Source: Paenibacillus sp. FSL H7-0331
GTDB taxonomy: Bacteria; Bacillota; Bacilli; Paenibacillales; NBRC-103111
Assembly: GCF_001956045.1 (NCBI RefSeq)
Contig: NZ_MRTH01000021.1
Coordinates: 62,001 to 126,000, forward strand
Length of the DNA stretch: 64,000 bases
Direction of reading: 5' to 3'
The translations under genes and the position numbers were made by a program. Shown piece by piece: positions 7,568 through 17,426 of this stretch. The notes beneath the pieces were generated by a model. It did no database searches and was not told where the DNA came from. It saw only the letters and a program-made list of their open reading frames with translations. Numbering within the stretch: position 1 is the stretch's first letter; each line of letters opens with the position of its first letter.

Positions 7568-10500
7568 TTATTTCAAAACCAACTCAACGCGGCTGTAGCC
7601 TTCTCGTGACTTCGTGACCTCTAATATGGCAGGAAACGAAGCCTTGATCTCGGCAACATGGGAAATGACACCGATCATCCGCCCCATGCGCTGCAAATCA
7701 ATAAGCGTTTCAATAGCTTTATTCAGTGATTCCTCGTCCAGCGTACCAAAGCCTTCGTCAATAAACATCATTTCTATCGATATCCCGCCTTGGTTTGCTT
7801 GAATCACGTCCGTCATGCCAAGCGCCAGACAGAGCGAAGCATTGAACTTCTCGCCGCCGGATAAAGACTTGACATCACGGTTCTGCCCCGTGTAGGAGTC
7901 GAACACATCCAGCCCCAGACCGCTCGCTTTGTTATGCTTCTCCACCCGTTCGCTGCGCATCAGCTCGAATTGTCCATTGGACAAGCTGTGCAATCGCTGG
8001 TTGGCTGCATGAAGAATTTGCTCAAAAAACTCGATCAGTATGTATCGTTCAAACGACATGCGCAGTGCATTATCGCCCTTTAATACCTGATGAATATCGA
8101 CGACCTCGCCATAGCTGCGCTCCGCCTCAATCAGCTTCCCGCTTGTCTGCTCGATTGTCAGCTTGAGATTACTCGCAGCTTGCCAGCAGGCCTGTGCCTC
8201 CTGATAAAGTGCTGCTGCTTGCTCAAGCTGCTGCTTTAACCCCGCCAACCGTTCAAATAACAGTTCCAGATCAGCACGTTCCTTACCATTCAGCTCCCGC
8301 TCCAGATCAAAGATCGCCTGCTGCAGCGAAGACATCGCGGTTTGGAACTGCTGAAGCTGCTCCTTGATCATCAGACGGCTGCTTTCTGACAGCTTGGCAG
8401 ATCTGTAGGCGGCCTCATCCTCGAAACCGCTCTTCGCCAGCTCTTCCCTGAATCGGCTGGTCATCGCCTCATTATGCTGAGCCGCCTCTTGCAATTGCAG
8501 CTCCATCTGTGCGAGCGTCGCCTGCTCCTGCGCCCATTTCATTTGCAGCTGACTGTGGCGCTCCTGCACCTGCTTCCAGGCTGCTGTCATCGCTTCAACC
8601 AGCCTGGACTGCTCCTGCAGCTTCGCTCTCAGACTTGGATAAGAACGAAGGTCAGGCTCAATATTGTCCAGATCCCTGACTAATGCTGCCTGCTTTAAGG
8701 AACGGTCCAAGGTGATTTTGCTCAGCTGATCATTAATAAGATGCTTGTCCTTACTCAGTTGATCCAGTCGGGTATCGATCGACTCCAGGGCTGCTTTAAG
8801 CTGCTTAAGCTGCTCCGCCTGCTTTCCCAAGCGATCGGTTTCTTCCTTCAGGTTTTTTCCTTCAGCGACAAGCTGCTGATAAGCTTCGTTAATATTGTCA
8901 AAATAAACGCCCATTTGCGTCAGATCTGCCTGCTTATCCGAAAGACCTGCATTCGCGGCAGCGACCTGAGCTTCTGCTTTGCTGTATTCCTCTCTGGCTG
9001 CATGAAGCTGCTTTTTGGCCGCATCCAGCTGGGCTCGGGTAGGAATCGCTGTCTCTGGCTGCGCTTTATCCGGGTGCACCGTGCTCCCGCATACCGGACA
9101 CGGCTTACCATCGTGCAGGTGCTCGGCCAACAGCCCTGCCTGACCTTCAATCCATAACGCTTCCAGACGGTCATGCTGGGCCAGCTCGCTGGCCAGCTTC
9201 ACCTGACCTTCCTGCTGCAGCTTGAAGCATTCCTCCAATTGTATGCGCAGCCTAAGCATTTCCTTCATCTTGCCTGCATGATCGCGAAGCTCGTTCAAGC
9301 GGGTCAGCTTCATAGGAAGAGTATCGATTGCATGATCCAGTTCCTTGATCTGTCCGGTGAGCTGCTGCTTCTCTGCAGTGGCTTGAACCCAAGCAGTATC
9401 GATGGCTGCCTGCCTGGACCCAGCAGCTTTCTCCTCAGCCTCCACCTGGACAATCGCCGCCTGCCGTTCATGCAGCGATTTCACAACAGGCTCCATCTCC
9501 TGGAGCCGCTGCAGCGCCTGCTCCGCAGCTCTACGCTCGCCATCACGTGCTTGCTCGGCTTGCAGCTTCTGCTCTGATTCCCGTAGGGCGAGCGCCGCAC
9601 TCTCGACATCGGTTGATTTGTGCTTAAGCTTGCTTGTCAGCATGAGCAGCTGCTCGCTGGCTCTCACGCTCTGCTCCTCGTAGGGCGTAAGTGCAGCCGC
9701 CTTCTCTGCCATCCTGAGTCGCTGCTGATCACGCTCAATATCGGAGAGACGTCCTTCCAGCTGCTCGCGTGATTTGTGCCTGTTCGCAAGCTCTGTGAAA
9801 CGATCATTCAACGAAGCTGCCTTATGATAAGCTTCCGTATCCAACTGCACCTGCTGTTCGAGTGCAGCTTTGTTCGCTGCCGCCTGTTCAACAATTAACG
9901 TATAGTGGCTGATTTCCGCATCCAGCCCCTGCAGCAGCTGCACAACATTATGCTTGTCCTGCTGCAATGTCAGCGAGAGTAAGCTTTCCTCGCGAACAGG
10001 CAGTGAAACGGACATTTGGCGGACCGTGAACTCCAGCTCGGCCCGCAGTCGATCAGCAGCCTCCTTGTTCTCCCGTACCAGCTGCCTGAAGCGGTCCTCC
10101 ACCTTTTGGTACAGCTCCGTGCGGAAGATACGACGGAGAATTTCCTCTTTATTTTCTGTGTCCGAGGTTAGCAGCTTACGAAATTCGCCCTGCGGAAGCA
10201 TCACAATCTGGCTGAATTGATCCTTGGTCAGTCCGATAATTTGCTGCAGCTTCGTATTGATATCTTTTATGGTAAATCGGTCTACGCAGGGAACTGCTTG
10301 TCCACTCCCGATTTCATACAACTCTGCAGTCGGGGGCGTTTCGTTCTTGTTGCTGCCTTTGCGATAGGCGAGCTGGCGGACAACCCGATATGAGCGTGAA
10401 CCGATGGCGAAGTCAAACTCCACCGTGGTCGGTGTCTGATCGTCGGCAAAATGGCTGCGCAGCATGCGGGTTTCATACCGGTCCTCACCGCTCGCCGTAT

Positions 10501-10660
10501 CATACAGCGCATAACAAATCGCATCAAAAATCGTCGTTTTCCCGGCTCCGGTATTACCCGAGATCACAAACAAGCGATGGTGCTCCATCCGACTGAAATC
10601 GATGGTTTCTTTTTCTTTATAAGGCCCGAGTGCCGTCATCGTTAATCGCAGTGGTCTCAT
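7568..10660 (-). CDS. sbcC: Exonuclease SbcC (SbcCD ATPase subunit)
   Basis: This SMC/Rad50-type ATPase of 1030 aa works with SbcD to cut DNA hairpins and process double-strand breaks. The Walker A motif is GNTGAGKT at residues 35-42. Two long coiled-coil arms flank the zinc hook CPVC at 521-524, almost exactly mid-protein. The ABC signature LSGGEKF is at 933 and Walker B MMFIDE near 963, followed by the D-loop and an ISH switch. The length is normal for the family. Its ATG overlaps the sbcD stop by four bases (ATGA), so the two are translationally coupled. Confidence 0.97.
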   Translation of the reverse strand: MRPLRLTMTALGPYKEKETIDFSRMEHHRLFVISGNTGAGKTTIFDAICYALYDTASGEDRYETRMLRSHFADDQTPTTVEFDFAIGSRSYRVVRQLAYRKGSNKNETPPTAELYEIGSGQAVPCVDRFTIKDINTKLQQIIGLTKDQFSQIVMLPQGEFRKLLTSDTENKEEILRRIFRTELYQKVEDRFRQLVRENKEAADRLRAELEFTVRQMSVSLPVREESLLSLTLQQDKHNVVQLLQGLDAEISHYTLIVEQAAANKAALEQQVQLDTEAYHKAASLNDRFTELANRHKSREQLEGRLSDIERDQQRLRMAEKAAALTPYEEQSVRASEQLLMLTSKLKHKSTDVESAALALRESEQKLQAEQARDGERRAAEQALQRLQEMEPVVKSLHERQAAIVQVEAEEKAAGSRQAAIDTAWVQATAEKQQLTGQIKELDHAIDTLPMKLTRLNELRDHAGKMKEMLRLRIQLEECFKLQQEGQVKLASELAQHDRLEALWIEGQAGLLAEHLHDGKPCPVCGSTVHPDKAQPETAIPTRAQLDAAKKQLHAAREEYSKAEAQVAAANAGLSDKQADLTQMGVYFDNINEAYQQLVAEGKNLKEETDRLGKQAEQLKQLKAALESIDTRLDQLSKDKHLINDQLSKITLDRSLKQAALVRDLDNIEPDLRSYPSLRAKLQEQSRLVEAMTAAWKQVQERHSQLQMKWAQEQATLAQMELQLQEAAQHNEAMTSRFREELAKSGFEDEAAYRSAKLSESSRLMIKEQLQQFQTAMSSLQQAIFDLERELNGKERADLELLFERLAGLKQQLEQAAALYQEAQACWQAASNLKLTIEQTSGKLIEAERSYGEVVDIHQVLKGDNALRMSFERYILIEFFEQILHAANQRLHSLSNGQFELMRSERVEKHNKASGLGLDVFDSYTGQNRDVKSLSGGEKFNASLCLALGMTDVIQANQGGISIEMMFIDEGFGTLDEESLNKAIETLIDLQRMGRMIGVISHVAEIKASFPAILEVTKSREGYSRVELVLK

Positions 10661-11817
10661 TCCGACTCCTCCTCCCCGGCAGCAACGTCCGCGTATACAC
10701 GCTCGAATAGCAGACGCTTCTCAGCCGAAAGTGAGTTGCCCCTGACCTGATCATAGAAAGCCGCGAACAAGACAGCTGGATCACGCTGTTTACGTTCTTG
10801 CTGCTCTTGCTCTTCGTTGACTTCATGGTTACGCGGCCCCCGAGTCCATTTGCGTTCCACATGCATAGCATTCGGGTAGACTGCACGTACCTTTTCCATT
10901 GGAAACAGTACCGGATTTTCATTCAACAGTGTGACGAACACATAATCCTCATTTACTGGATGATGCTCGATTTCCTCTATGCTTGCTTCTACCCGCCGCA
11001 GATCACGTTTGGGAAGAAAGCTTCTTTTGTCTATGGTTACCTGTCCCTGTCCGTCGAGCTCCACCATATAATAACCCTTCTGATGATGCTCCTCGGATAT
11101 GGAATATTTCAGCGGAGAGCCCGCATAACGAATCTTCTCATGCCCTACATAATGAGCTTGATGAAGATGGCCAAGCGCTGTGTAATGAAAGGGTGCAAAA
11201 TATTCGGCATGTACATATTCAGCCCCCCCAATGGATAAAGGCCTTTCCGACTCACTCGTATTTTCCTGTTTTTCTCCATATGGGGTTACAAAGGCATGAC
11301 CTACGAACACATGACGGGCAGCAGGGTCCATCTTGGCAGTAATTTTGGCAACGATCGCTTTTGCCGCGTCATCATGCGATTTTATCGTTTCATCGGCAAG
11401 CTGATAGCGAATCTGTGCAGGATCTGCATAAGGAACAAGATGGAAGTGTACCTCTCCATGCTCATCACACAATATGACCGGCTTTCCCTTGAGCTGGCCA
11501 GACAGATGCAGGCCCTGCCCTTCCATCATCGTCGTTGCAAAATTAAGCCGATCCGGGCTATCGTGATTTCCCGAAATTGCCAGAACCGGTGTGTTCAATC
11601 CGATCACGATACGTTCCAGCAGCTCATCCAGCAGCTCTACAGCCTCCGTAGGAGGAACCGCACGATCATACAGGTCCCCTGCGATAATGACCGCATCCGG
11701 CCGCTCAGCCTCTACCGTATCCAGCAATTGCTGCAGCACATATTTTTGATCATCAGTCATGTAAATGCCTTGGACCAGCTTGCCGAGATGCCAATCCGCT
11801 GTATGTATGAATTTCAA
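10657..11817 (-). CDS. sbcD: Exonuclease SbcD (nuclease subunit)
   Basis: This metallophosphoesterase-type nuclease is the partner of SbcC. The phosphoesterase motifs are all present: HTADWHLGK at residues 5-13, AGDLYD, SGNHDSPDR, VGHAFV and GHLH. The frame is open to an ATG at 11844, but AGGAGG lies eight bases before a TTG at 11817, which yields MKFIHTADWHLGK, the usual SbcD N-terminus. I therefore choose the TTG start (386 aa). The gene overlaps sbcC by four bases. Confidence 0.96.
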   Translation of the reverse strand: MKFIHTADWHLGKLVQGIYMTDDQKYVLQQLLDTVEAERPDAVIIAGDLYDRAVPPTEAVELLDELLERIVIGLNTPVLAISGNHDSPDRLNFATTMMEGQGLHLSGQLKGKPVILCDEHGEVHFHLVPYADPAQIRYQLADETIKSHDDAAKAIVAKITAKMDPAARHVFVGHAFVTPYGEKQENTSESERPLSIGGAEYVHAEYFAPFHYTALGHLHQAHYVGHEKIRYAGSPLKYSISEEHHQKGYYMVELDGQGQVTIDKRSFLPKRDLRRVEASIEEIEHHPVNEDYVFVTLLNENPVLFPMEKVRAVYPNAMHVERKWTRGPRNHEVNEEQEQQERKQRDPAVLFAAFYDQVRGNSLSAEKRLLFERVYADVAAGEEESE

Positions 11818-11907
11818 GGGTGATTCCCTCCTTTTCAGATGCAAGGATATTTCGTTACCTTCAGTCTGAAACCGTTAAATGGATATGTCAATACAAGCTG
11901 ATTTTGT

Positions 11908-12603
11908 TTAGGATGCATTAAATTTATAACCCACTCCGTGGACATTAATAATATACTGCGGATTTGTAGGATCCGGCTCAATCTTTTTGCGGAGATTGCT
12001 GATATGCACGATGATCGTACGGGTATCATTGTAGCTTTCCTGCCCCCATATTTCACGGAACAGCTCCTCATGAGTGAATATTTTGCCGGGATGGCTGCCT
12101 AAATACTTCAACAGCTCGAACTCTTTTTTGGCGAGATTTACAGCGATTCCATCCACAGATACATGGCGGTTCAGTACGTCCATAATTAAGCCTTTATATT
12201 GAATTTTTTCCAATCGGTTTGGGGCGTTTCCTGACAAATACGGGCGACGAAGATGCGCTTTTACCCGTGCAACCAGCTCATTCGGGCTGAACGGCTTCGT
12301 AATATAGTCATCACCGCCAACACCAAGGCCGACGATTTTGTCATGCTCCTCCATCATGCAGCTCACAAAAAGAATCGGCACCGAAGACAGCTTGCGAATC
12401 TCCTTACACACCTCGAACCCATTCATGCCTGGAAGGAGAACATCCAAAATGATCAAGTCTGGCTGAACTGCCAGCATCTTGGCAATCCCTTCATCGCCAT
12501 GCTCTGCCAATGCAACTACGTATTGATTTTTTTGTAAATACAATTGAATAATATTGCGAATCTCCGGGTCATCTTCAATAATCAAAATTGTCTGCTCTGC
12601 CAC
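11908..12603 (-). CDS. OmpR-family response regulator (orphan)
   Basis: The protein is 231 aa. The receiver domain (1-115) has the acidic pair E10/D11/D12, phosphoacceptor D54 in IILDVLLPG and K103 in TKPF. The C-terminal winged helix (135-230) includes the recognition region DTRTIIVHISNLRKKIE and the final GVGYKF. No histidine kinase lies next to it, so the partner is elsewhere. A promoter-like TTGACC-17-TATCTT sits upstream. The target genes are not evident; the amidase behind it is divided from it by 172 bp. Confidence 0.95.
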   Translation of the reverse strand: MAEQTILIIEDDPEIRNIIQLYLQKNQYVVALAEHGDEGIAKMLAVQPDLIILDVLLPGMNGFEVCKEIRKLSSVPILFVSCMMEEHDKIVGLGVGGDDYITKPFSPNELVARVKAHLRRPYLSGNAPNRLEKIQYKGLIMDVLNRHVSVDGIAVNLAKKEFELLKYLGSHPGKIFTHEELFREIWGQESYNDTRTIIVHISNLRKKIEPDPTNPQYIINVHGVGYKFNAS

Positions 12604-12657
12604 GACTCACCGCTCCATCCAACAAATCATACCCAACACTTGGCATTCTCTCATACA

Positions 12658-12686
12658 AAGATAGTCAAATGGCGTTCCAAGGTCAA
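12658..12686 (-). promoter_or_regulatory. SigA-type promoter of the orphan response regulator
   Basis: On the minus strand TTGACC (12681-12686) and TATCTT (12658-12663) are separated by 17 bp, about 55-60 bp before the start at 12603. The element overlaps an inverted repeat of GATAGT near 12660 and 12765. Confidence 0.45.
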
Positions 12687-12775
12687 GCAGTATGTATTGG
12701 AAATATAGAATTGCTTACTCCCCACATACACCTGCATGATAGCATATTGACCATAACTATCTGTTGGACAAACAC

Positions 12776-13696
12776 CTAATCTTCCTTGTTCTTCATATAG
12801 CTATCAATTCCATCGGCTATTGCATCTGCCAGCTGCTGCTGATATTCAGGTTCGGACAGCTGCTTATCCTCTGTCGGATTCGTCATAAATCCCAGTTCAA
12901 TCAATACTACAGGCACCTTCGACCAATTAAATCCGGATAAATCGCTGCGGGCCACCATCCCTCTGGATGCAGCATCTGTGCCTGCTTTCAGCGCTTCAAG
13001 AATCGCTGCCGCCGCCATTTGGCTTGCCGGCTGAATGCTCTGTGTAGATCTTACTCCTGCATCAGGGTAAAGGACCGAAAAGCCTTTGGCTTTGGGCGAA
13101 TCATTCCCATCGGCATGAATACGGACCGCCAGCTGTGCGTCGGCTGCATTCGCCATCTCCGCTCTTTCGGCATTGCTAATATCTACATCATGATCCTCAC
13201 GGGTCATTTGTACCTCGAATCCACGAGCAATCAGCGCCTCCTTTAACAGCACAGCGACTTCCAGGTTCAGCACATACTCTGGCTTTCCTGTGGCTACACC
13301 TCTTGTACCTCCGGTAACCTTCGCTTTCGTTTCCCTGGAACCAGGTGACACCGGCTCCTGCTGAGCATTTCCTTTACGCTGGTGGCCGGGATCGAGGTAA
13401 ATGAGCCCACGTGAAACGGAAGCAGGCACTGCTGCTGCTGCTGATTCATCCGGCGTATTTGCCTGAGCAGGCTGGGATTGTGACGACTGTGGAACTATGG
13501 CTGATTCACTGGGTGTCAGGTTAGCCCCCGTAGATGAGGGTACGACCGAAGGCACTGTCTCTGTCTGGGCAGCAGGTAAAAGCGCCGATTCTCTTGAAGA
13601 ACCTTCTGGCACCTGAGCATAAGCAATAACCAGGGATACAGCACCAAACGCCAATAAGGCGGCAATTACACTCGTTTGAAGCTTACTCATAGACAT
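12776..13696 (-). CDS. N-acetylmuramoyl-L-alanine amidase (Amidase_3, CwlD-like)
   Basis: This 306-aa exported enzyme cleaves the amide bond between MurNAc and the peptide stem. A signal anchor spans residues 7-27, followed by a ~65-residue linker rich in Ser, Ala, Pro and Gln. The zinc and catalytic residues of Amidase_3 are visible as H105 (LDPGHQ), E146 (NLEVA), H194 (RIHADG) and the late Glu in LIELGFMTN. B. subtilis CwlD, which makes spore-cortex muramic lactam, is shorter (about 237 aa) and lacks such a linker, so this may be a related amidase rather than CwlD itself. Confidence 0.92.
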   Translation of the reverse strand: MSMSKLQTSVIAALLAFGAVSLVIAYAQVPEGSSRESALLPAAQTETVPSVVPSSTGANLTPSESAIVPQSSQSQPAQANTPDESAAAAVPASVSRGLIYLDPGHQRKGNAQQEPVSPGSRETKAKVTGGTRGVATGKPEYVLNLEVAVLLKEALIARGFEVQMTREDHDVDISNAERAEMANAADAQLAVRIHADGNDSPKAKGFSVLYPDAGVRSTQSIQPASQMAAAAILEALKAGTDAASRGMVARSDLSGFNWSKVPVVLIELGFMTNPTEDKQLSEPEYQQQLADAIADGIDSYMKNKED

Positions 13697-13734
13697 TCAA
13701 CTCCCTCTAATTCATACAAACATACTTGCTTATT

Positions 13735-15096
13735 TTAATGCGTTGTCTTCCCGGCTTCAGCTTGCTTCATGGTTACACCGTGCCAGTCCGTTCGATAGAA
13801 ACGAAGCATACAACCAAGCGCGAACAGGAACAGGAATACATAAAGCGAAATCCACGCCCCCATGCTTCCCCAATTCAGTACAAAAATCAATACATAGGCG
13901 CCCGGTATAAAAATCACCCAATTCAGAATGAGCGAAATCCGCAGCAGGAACGTGGTATCCCCGATCCCCCGAAGTCCTCCCGCATAATAATTGAGCAGAC
14001 CATCAAATAGCTGTAAAAAAGCAGATACCGTGATCAATTGGGCAGCCAGTTTATAGACATTAAGCTCATCTGTATACAGCAGAGCTATCGGTTCGGCAAA
14101 CACAAATTCGGCAAGACCGAGCACAAACAGGAAAATACTACCCAATATAGCCACATCTGTCGCCATACGTCTTGCTTTAAACGGGGCACCGCGCCCGATT
14201 TCCTGACCGACCAATATGGTCGCTGTCGCTCCAAAGCCAAAAGCAGGCATAAAGCCAAGACCCATTACATTTAATGCAATCTCATTGGCTGCCAGTGCGT
14301 CCGTGCCGAGTCTGGTAACGTACATTGTAAATACGAACATCGCCGCACTCATCGCCAGCTCCTGCGTACCCAGCTTACCGCTCTCCCCTATTATAAGCCG
14401 GGCCTCCGTACCACTCATCCTCACGCGACGGCGTGTATGGAAGCGCGCATGCATCCGTATCAGATAGACATACATACTGCCAGCCAGACATAAGGCTTCA
14501 CCCAAAAAAACAGCCATCCCCGCTCCTTCTAGTCCCAGCTTGGGGAACCCCAGTTGGCCATAAGTCAGTGTATAAGTGAAAAAAATCATGGTGACATTGG
14601 ATAGAATGGTCATCACCATAGGCGTACGCGTATCCCCGACACCACGAAAAAAACCATGAAAGACAAAGCTGATCATAAAACAAGCTACCGCAAATAACCT
14701 GTAGCGCAAATAAATTGAACCCGTATCCACCAGCTCCTGAGAGCTGCCCATCAACTGTAGAATCGCCTGAGGCGCGACAATACCAAGTGTTACAATCCCG
14801 ATGGCTGCCAGAAGCGCTACATAAAGCGCAATATATGTTCGCTCGACGGCCTGCTGGATTTGACCTGCCCCATAGTTTTGGGCCACCAGGTAATTTACTG
14901 AATGTCCAAATCCAGAGCAAATCGCCCAGGCATTATAGGCAATAATATTCGATACGCCTACAGCAGCAATCACGAGCGCCCCCATGGAACCGACCATAAT
15001 CAGGTTAATCGTGCCCGTGACGGTACCTGAAGCAAACGAAATAATGGAAGGGAGCGCAAGCGTCAAAATCATTTTCCAGTTTTGTGTAAAACCCAT
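13735..15096 (-). CDS. MATE-family multidrug efflux transporter
   Basis: This 453-aa protein has 12 predicted membrane helices in two related halves. The family uses a sodium or proton gradient to export cationic drugs and metabolites. MATE features include the N-terminal LALPSIISFASGTVTGTINLIMVG and the loop FHGFFRGVGDTRTPM, echoed in the second half by YAGGLRGIGDTTF. AAGGAG lies 13 bases before the ATG. It is probably a single-gene unit; no local regulator is evident. Confidence 0.95.
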   Translation of the reverse strand: MGFTQNWKMILTLALPSIISFASGTVTGTINLIMVGSMGALVIAAVGVSNIIAYNAWAICSGFGHSVNYLVAQNYGAGQIQQAVERTYIALYVALLAAIGIVTLGIVAPQAILQLMGSSQELVDTGSIYLRYRLFAVACFMISFVFHGFFRGVGDTRTPMVMTILSNVTMIFFTYTLTYGQLGFPKLGLEGAGMAVFLGEALCLAGSMYVYLIRMHARFHTRRRVRMSGTEARLIIGESGKLGTQELAMSAAMFVFTMYVTRLGTDALAANEIALNVMGLGFMPAFGFGATATILVGQEIGRGAPFKARRMATDVAILGSIFLFVLGLAEFVFAEPIALLYTDELNVYKLAAQLITVSAFLQLFDGLLNYYAGGLRGIGDTTFLLRISLILNWVIFIPGAYVLIFVLNWGSMGAWISLYVFLFLFALGCMLRFYRTDWHGVTMKQAEAGKTTH

Positions 15097-15182
15097 ATTT
15101 CCCGTTCTCCTTGGTAAAAAGTTATGTTAATCAGGCCCTCCTCATTGTGCCCCATATCGGATTGCTATTCAAGAGACTTATT

Positions 15183-15221
15183 AATAAAAGAAAACAGCCC
15201 TTGGCATCACATCCAAGAGCC
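15183..15221 (-). terminator. Rho-independent terminator after the DUF2334 gene
   Basis: On the minus strand GGCTCTTGG pairs with CCAAGGGCT (two G-U pairs) around an 8-base loop and is followed by GTTTTCTTTT. It ends transcription from the gene at 15255-17186 before the MATE gene. Confidence 0.75.
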
Positions 15222-15254
15222 GTACGTAAGTCGTGCACAATATTATGATAATAC

Positions 15255-17186
15255 TTACGGATGCTGCAGCTGTAGATCTCTGCTCTCGAAGGAAAGTGCT
15301 GTATCAATATACCCTTCCTCACGATTGAACAGGGACAAGTCACTTTTACCATTCCCATCCAGATCGTGGACAACCAGCTTGGAACCTGGCTTACCCCATG
15401 GGCCAAAGGTAGACAGCAGCGAATAGCCGCCCTCCTTGTTATTCAAATATACGGTAAAACGTCCGGCTTCCGCATTCCAGCGCAATACATCCTCGCGTCC
15501 ATCCCCATTGTAATCACCAAAACGCAGGATGCCATCCTCATTGGGTATGCCCAGCTCTTGCTTGGATTGCTTCCATTCCATCGAAGTGAGGTCCGCATTC
15601 CACTGACCGCCTTTGGCGGCACCCGGCCTTGAAGAGAATAGAGCAAAATTGCCTGTGTCCAGCTTACGAGGCTGCAGCTCGGCTGTTAGCTCATTATTGA
15701 ATTTATACGATTTGATCGGTTTGACTAAACCTTTACTGACTACGTAACCAAAAAGCTGCAAACGATCCGTTGTCAGGCCAGCTACGACTACATCACCATC
15801 AGCCTGAGGCAAAACAAATAAATTTGCACACTTGCGTGGTTCCGTCTTCCAGCTGTTAGTCATCGAGAAACGATGTCCGTCTGAAGTAAATCGCTCAAGG
15901 GTCCCCGTTGGTTGCATGATCCACAGACTGTTCGTTTTATCTTTGGTACTTCTGCCAAGCGCCGCTGCGGCTCCAGCTTTATAAGCAACATTGGCCCAAA
16001 GAGAGGAAACTCCCTGCGGTTCATTGCGCATGCCATCAAAGGAGCCCGGGGTTACAGAAATGGATCCGTTATTTGTATCCCATCGGATCAGATCCGCCTG
16101 GCCGTTGCCGGTTACATCCCCAAGCATCATTTTTTCTTTATCCTGCTGTGCGGAAGGGCTTAATTTCACACTGTGTGCAGGGGTAAACGGAACGTAGTCC
16201 TGGATAGAAAAGAACGAGTAGTGCTTCGCTTTCAAGCCAAGAACAAGTTTTTGAAGCAAGCTTTTGTCCTGGCTTAAATAATGATACTCGGGCAATCCAT
16301 CACGAATGATCGTCTCTCCCGTTTCGTCCACAACCGGAGCCAGATACTTGAATTCCAGAAAAGGATGAAAAAAGAAAGAGGCTACAATATTCGATTTGCC
16401 CACACGATCCAAAATCAGCTTTTCATCCTTATTTGAAGGAATATAATCGAACGGAGTAGGTACATATGCAGCCCCCAGAGAGGATTGCCCGTACCCGCTG
16501 TTACGCTCTATCACATATTGGGCAACCGGCGTATTCCGGTTTGTCTGCACATCGGCCTGGTAATTCAAGCCAAAATAATTACGAAACATTTTATCCTGCT
16601 CAGGCGTTGACCGATAATGTGGTGATTCCCAGAAACGCGGCTTGAGTCCCGCATTTTTAAAAATGTTAAGTCCGGCCTGCAGTCTCGGTTCCGCAAAAGC
16701 CGCAGACATCGTTTCCTCGGAGCCCGGATTATTGAACTCATTTCCGATTCCTGAATCCTGATGTCCGTCATCACGGCGAACACTGCCCACCTGGTGTGTG
16801 TATCCATGCATACCCAGTGTTGCTCCATCGGCGACCGCATCCTTCAATACCTTCTGATAGGCCGCTATGTAAGGACTATCCGCTTGATCAAGTGAAACGT
16901 CATAAGAACTTCCATCCGCTGGCATGCTGATCCACCGTGGAATGACGGCCAGATGGTACACGACCTGCTGATCACGTAAATATTCAAGCACCGTTCGAAG
17001 CTTACCCAGCTGTTCCATAGTTTCATACTGTCCGCCCGGGCCAATATCTTCAAGCCTCATAAGCACAAAACGCGGGGTGCTGGCTTCCCCTTCAACCGTA
17101 ATAATTTCATAAGCCATGAACAACATACTTATCACAACGGCACTTAAGGTATATTTCAACCATCTGTATTTAAGTAGCATGGTCAT
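15255..17186 (-). CDS. DUF2334 deacetylase-like domain fused to FG-GAP/VCBS-type repeats
   Basis: The protein is 643 aa. It has an N-terminal signal anchor (about 9-28), then a DUF2334 domain to about residue 320 that resembles NodB-type polysaccharide deacetylases (RLEDIGPGG, LAVIPRW, LGMHGYTHQ, FWESPHYRSTPEQ). After that come calcium-binding-loop repeats of the FG-GAP type: DVTGNGQADLIRWD, DYNGDGREDVLRWN and DLDGNGKSDLSLFN. The DUF2334 domain keeps His and Asp residues that could bind metal. The product is probably outside the membrane and acts on wall or capsule polysaccharide; the substrate is unknown. GAGGGGAG lies 11 bases before the ATG, and a cre-like site is 40 bp upstream. Confidence 0.85.
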   Translation of the reverse strand: MTMLLKYRWLKYTLSAVVISMLFMAYEIITVEGEASTPRFVLMRLEDIGPGGQYETMEQLGKLRTVLEYLRDQQVVYHLAVIPRWISMPADGSSYDVSLDQADSPYIAAYQKVLKDAVADGATLGMHGYTHQVGSVRRDDGHQDSGIGNEFNNPGSEETMSAAFAEPRLQAGLNIFKNAGLKPRFWESPHYRSTPEQDKMFRNYFGLNYQADVQTNRNTPVAQYVIERNSGYGQSSLGAAYVPTPFDYIPSNKDEKLILDRVGKSNIVASFFFHPFLEFKYLAPVVDETGETIIRDGLPEYHYLSQDKSLLQKLVLGLKAKHYSFFSIQDYVPFTPAHSVKLSPSAQQDKEKMMLGDVTGNGQADLIRWDTNNGSISVTPGSFDGMRNEPQGVSSLWANVAYKAGAAAALGRSTKDKTNSLWIMQPTGTLERFTSDGHRFSMTNSWKTEPRKCANLFVLPQADGDVVVAGLTTDRLQLFGYVVSKGLVKPIKSYKFNNELTAELQPRKLDTGNFALFSSRPGAAKGGQWNADLTSMEWKQSKQELGIPNEDGILRFGDYNGDGREDVLRWNAEAGRFTVYLNNKEGGYSLLSTFGPWGKPGSKLVVHDLDGNGKSDLSLFNREEGYIDTALSFESRDLQLQHP

Positions 17187-17225
17187 TGTAATTCAAGCTC
17201 CCCTCTAGCTGCTATACCCAAATAA

Positions 17226-17239
17226 TTAAAACGCTTACA
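17226..17239. promoter_or_regulatory. cre-like site upstream of the DUF2334 gene
   Basis: On the minus strand the sequence is TGTAAGCGTTTTAA, one mismatch from the CcpA consensus. Like the site at 4301-4314 it shares the core TGTAARCGTTTTAA. It lies 40 bp before the start codon. Confidence 0.45.
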
Positions 17240-17321
17240 TTTTGATTAGGTTTCTCTATGATGATGGGTTTACTACGATGATTGTAGCAGATTTTTAGTG
17301 CTGCGAACATCATTTTCTTTT

Positions 17322-17361
17322 TTAAAAATAGGGACAAGGTCCCGGAAAAGAACCCTGCCCC
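17322..17361 (-). terminator. Terminator after the GH-A glycosidase
   Basis: On the minus strand GGGGCAGGGT pairs with ACCTTGTCCC through ten pairs including two G-U, around an 11-base loop, and is followed by TATTTTTAAAAAA. It separates the glycosidase gene from the DUF2334 gene. Confidence 0.65.
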
Positions 17362-17426
17362 GTTTGTTGTATAAAAGATCTGGAATTTCTGTTGAATGGG
17401 TCTCTGCTTATGGACAAATATAGCTG

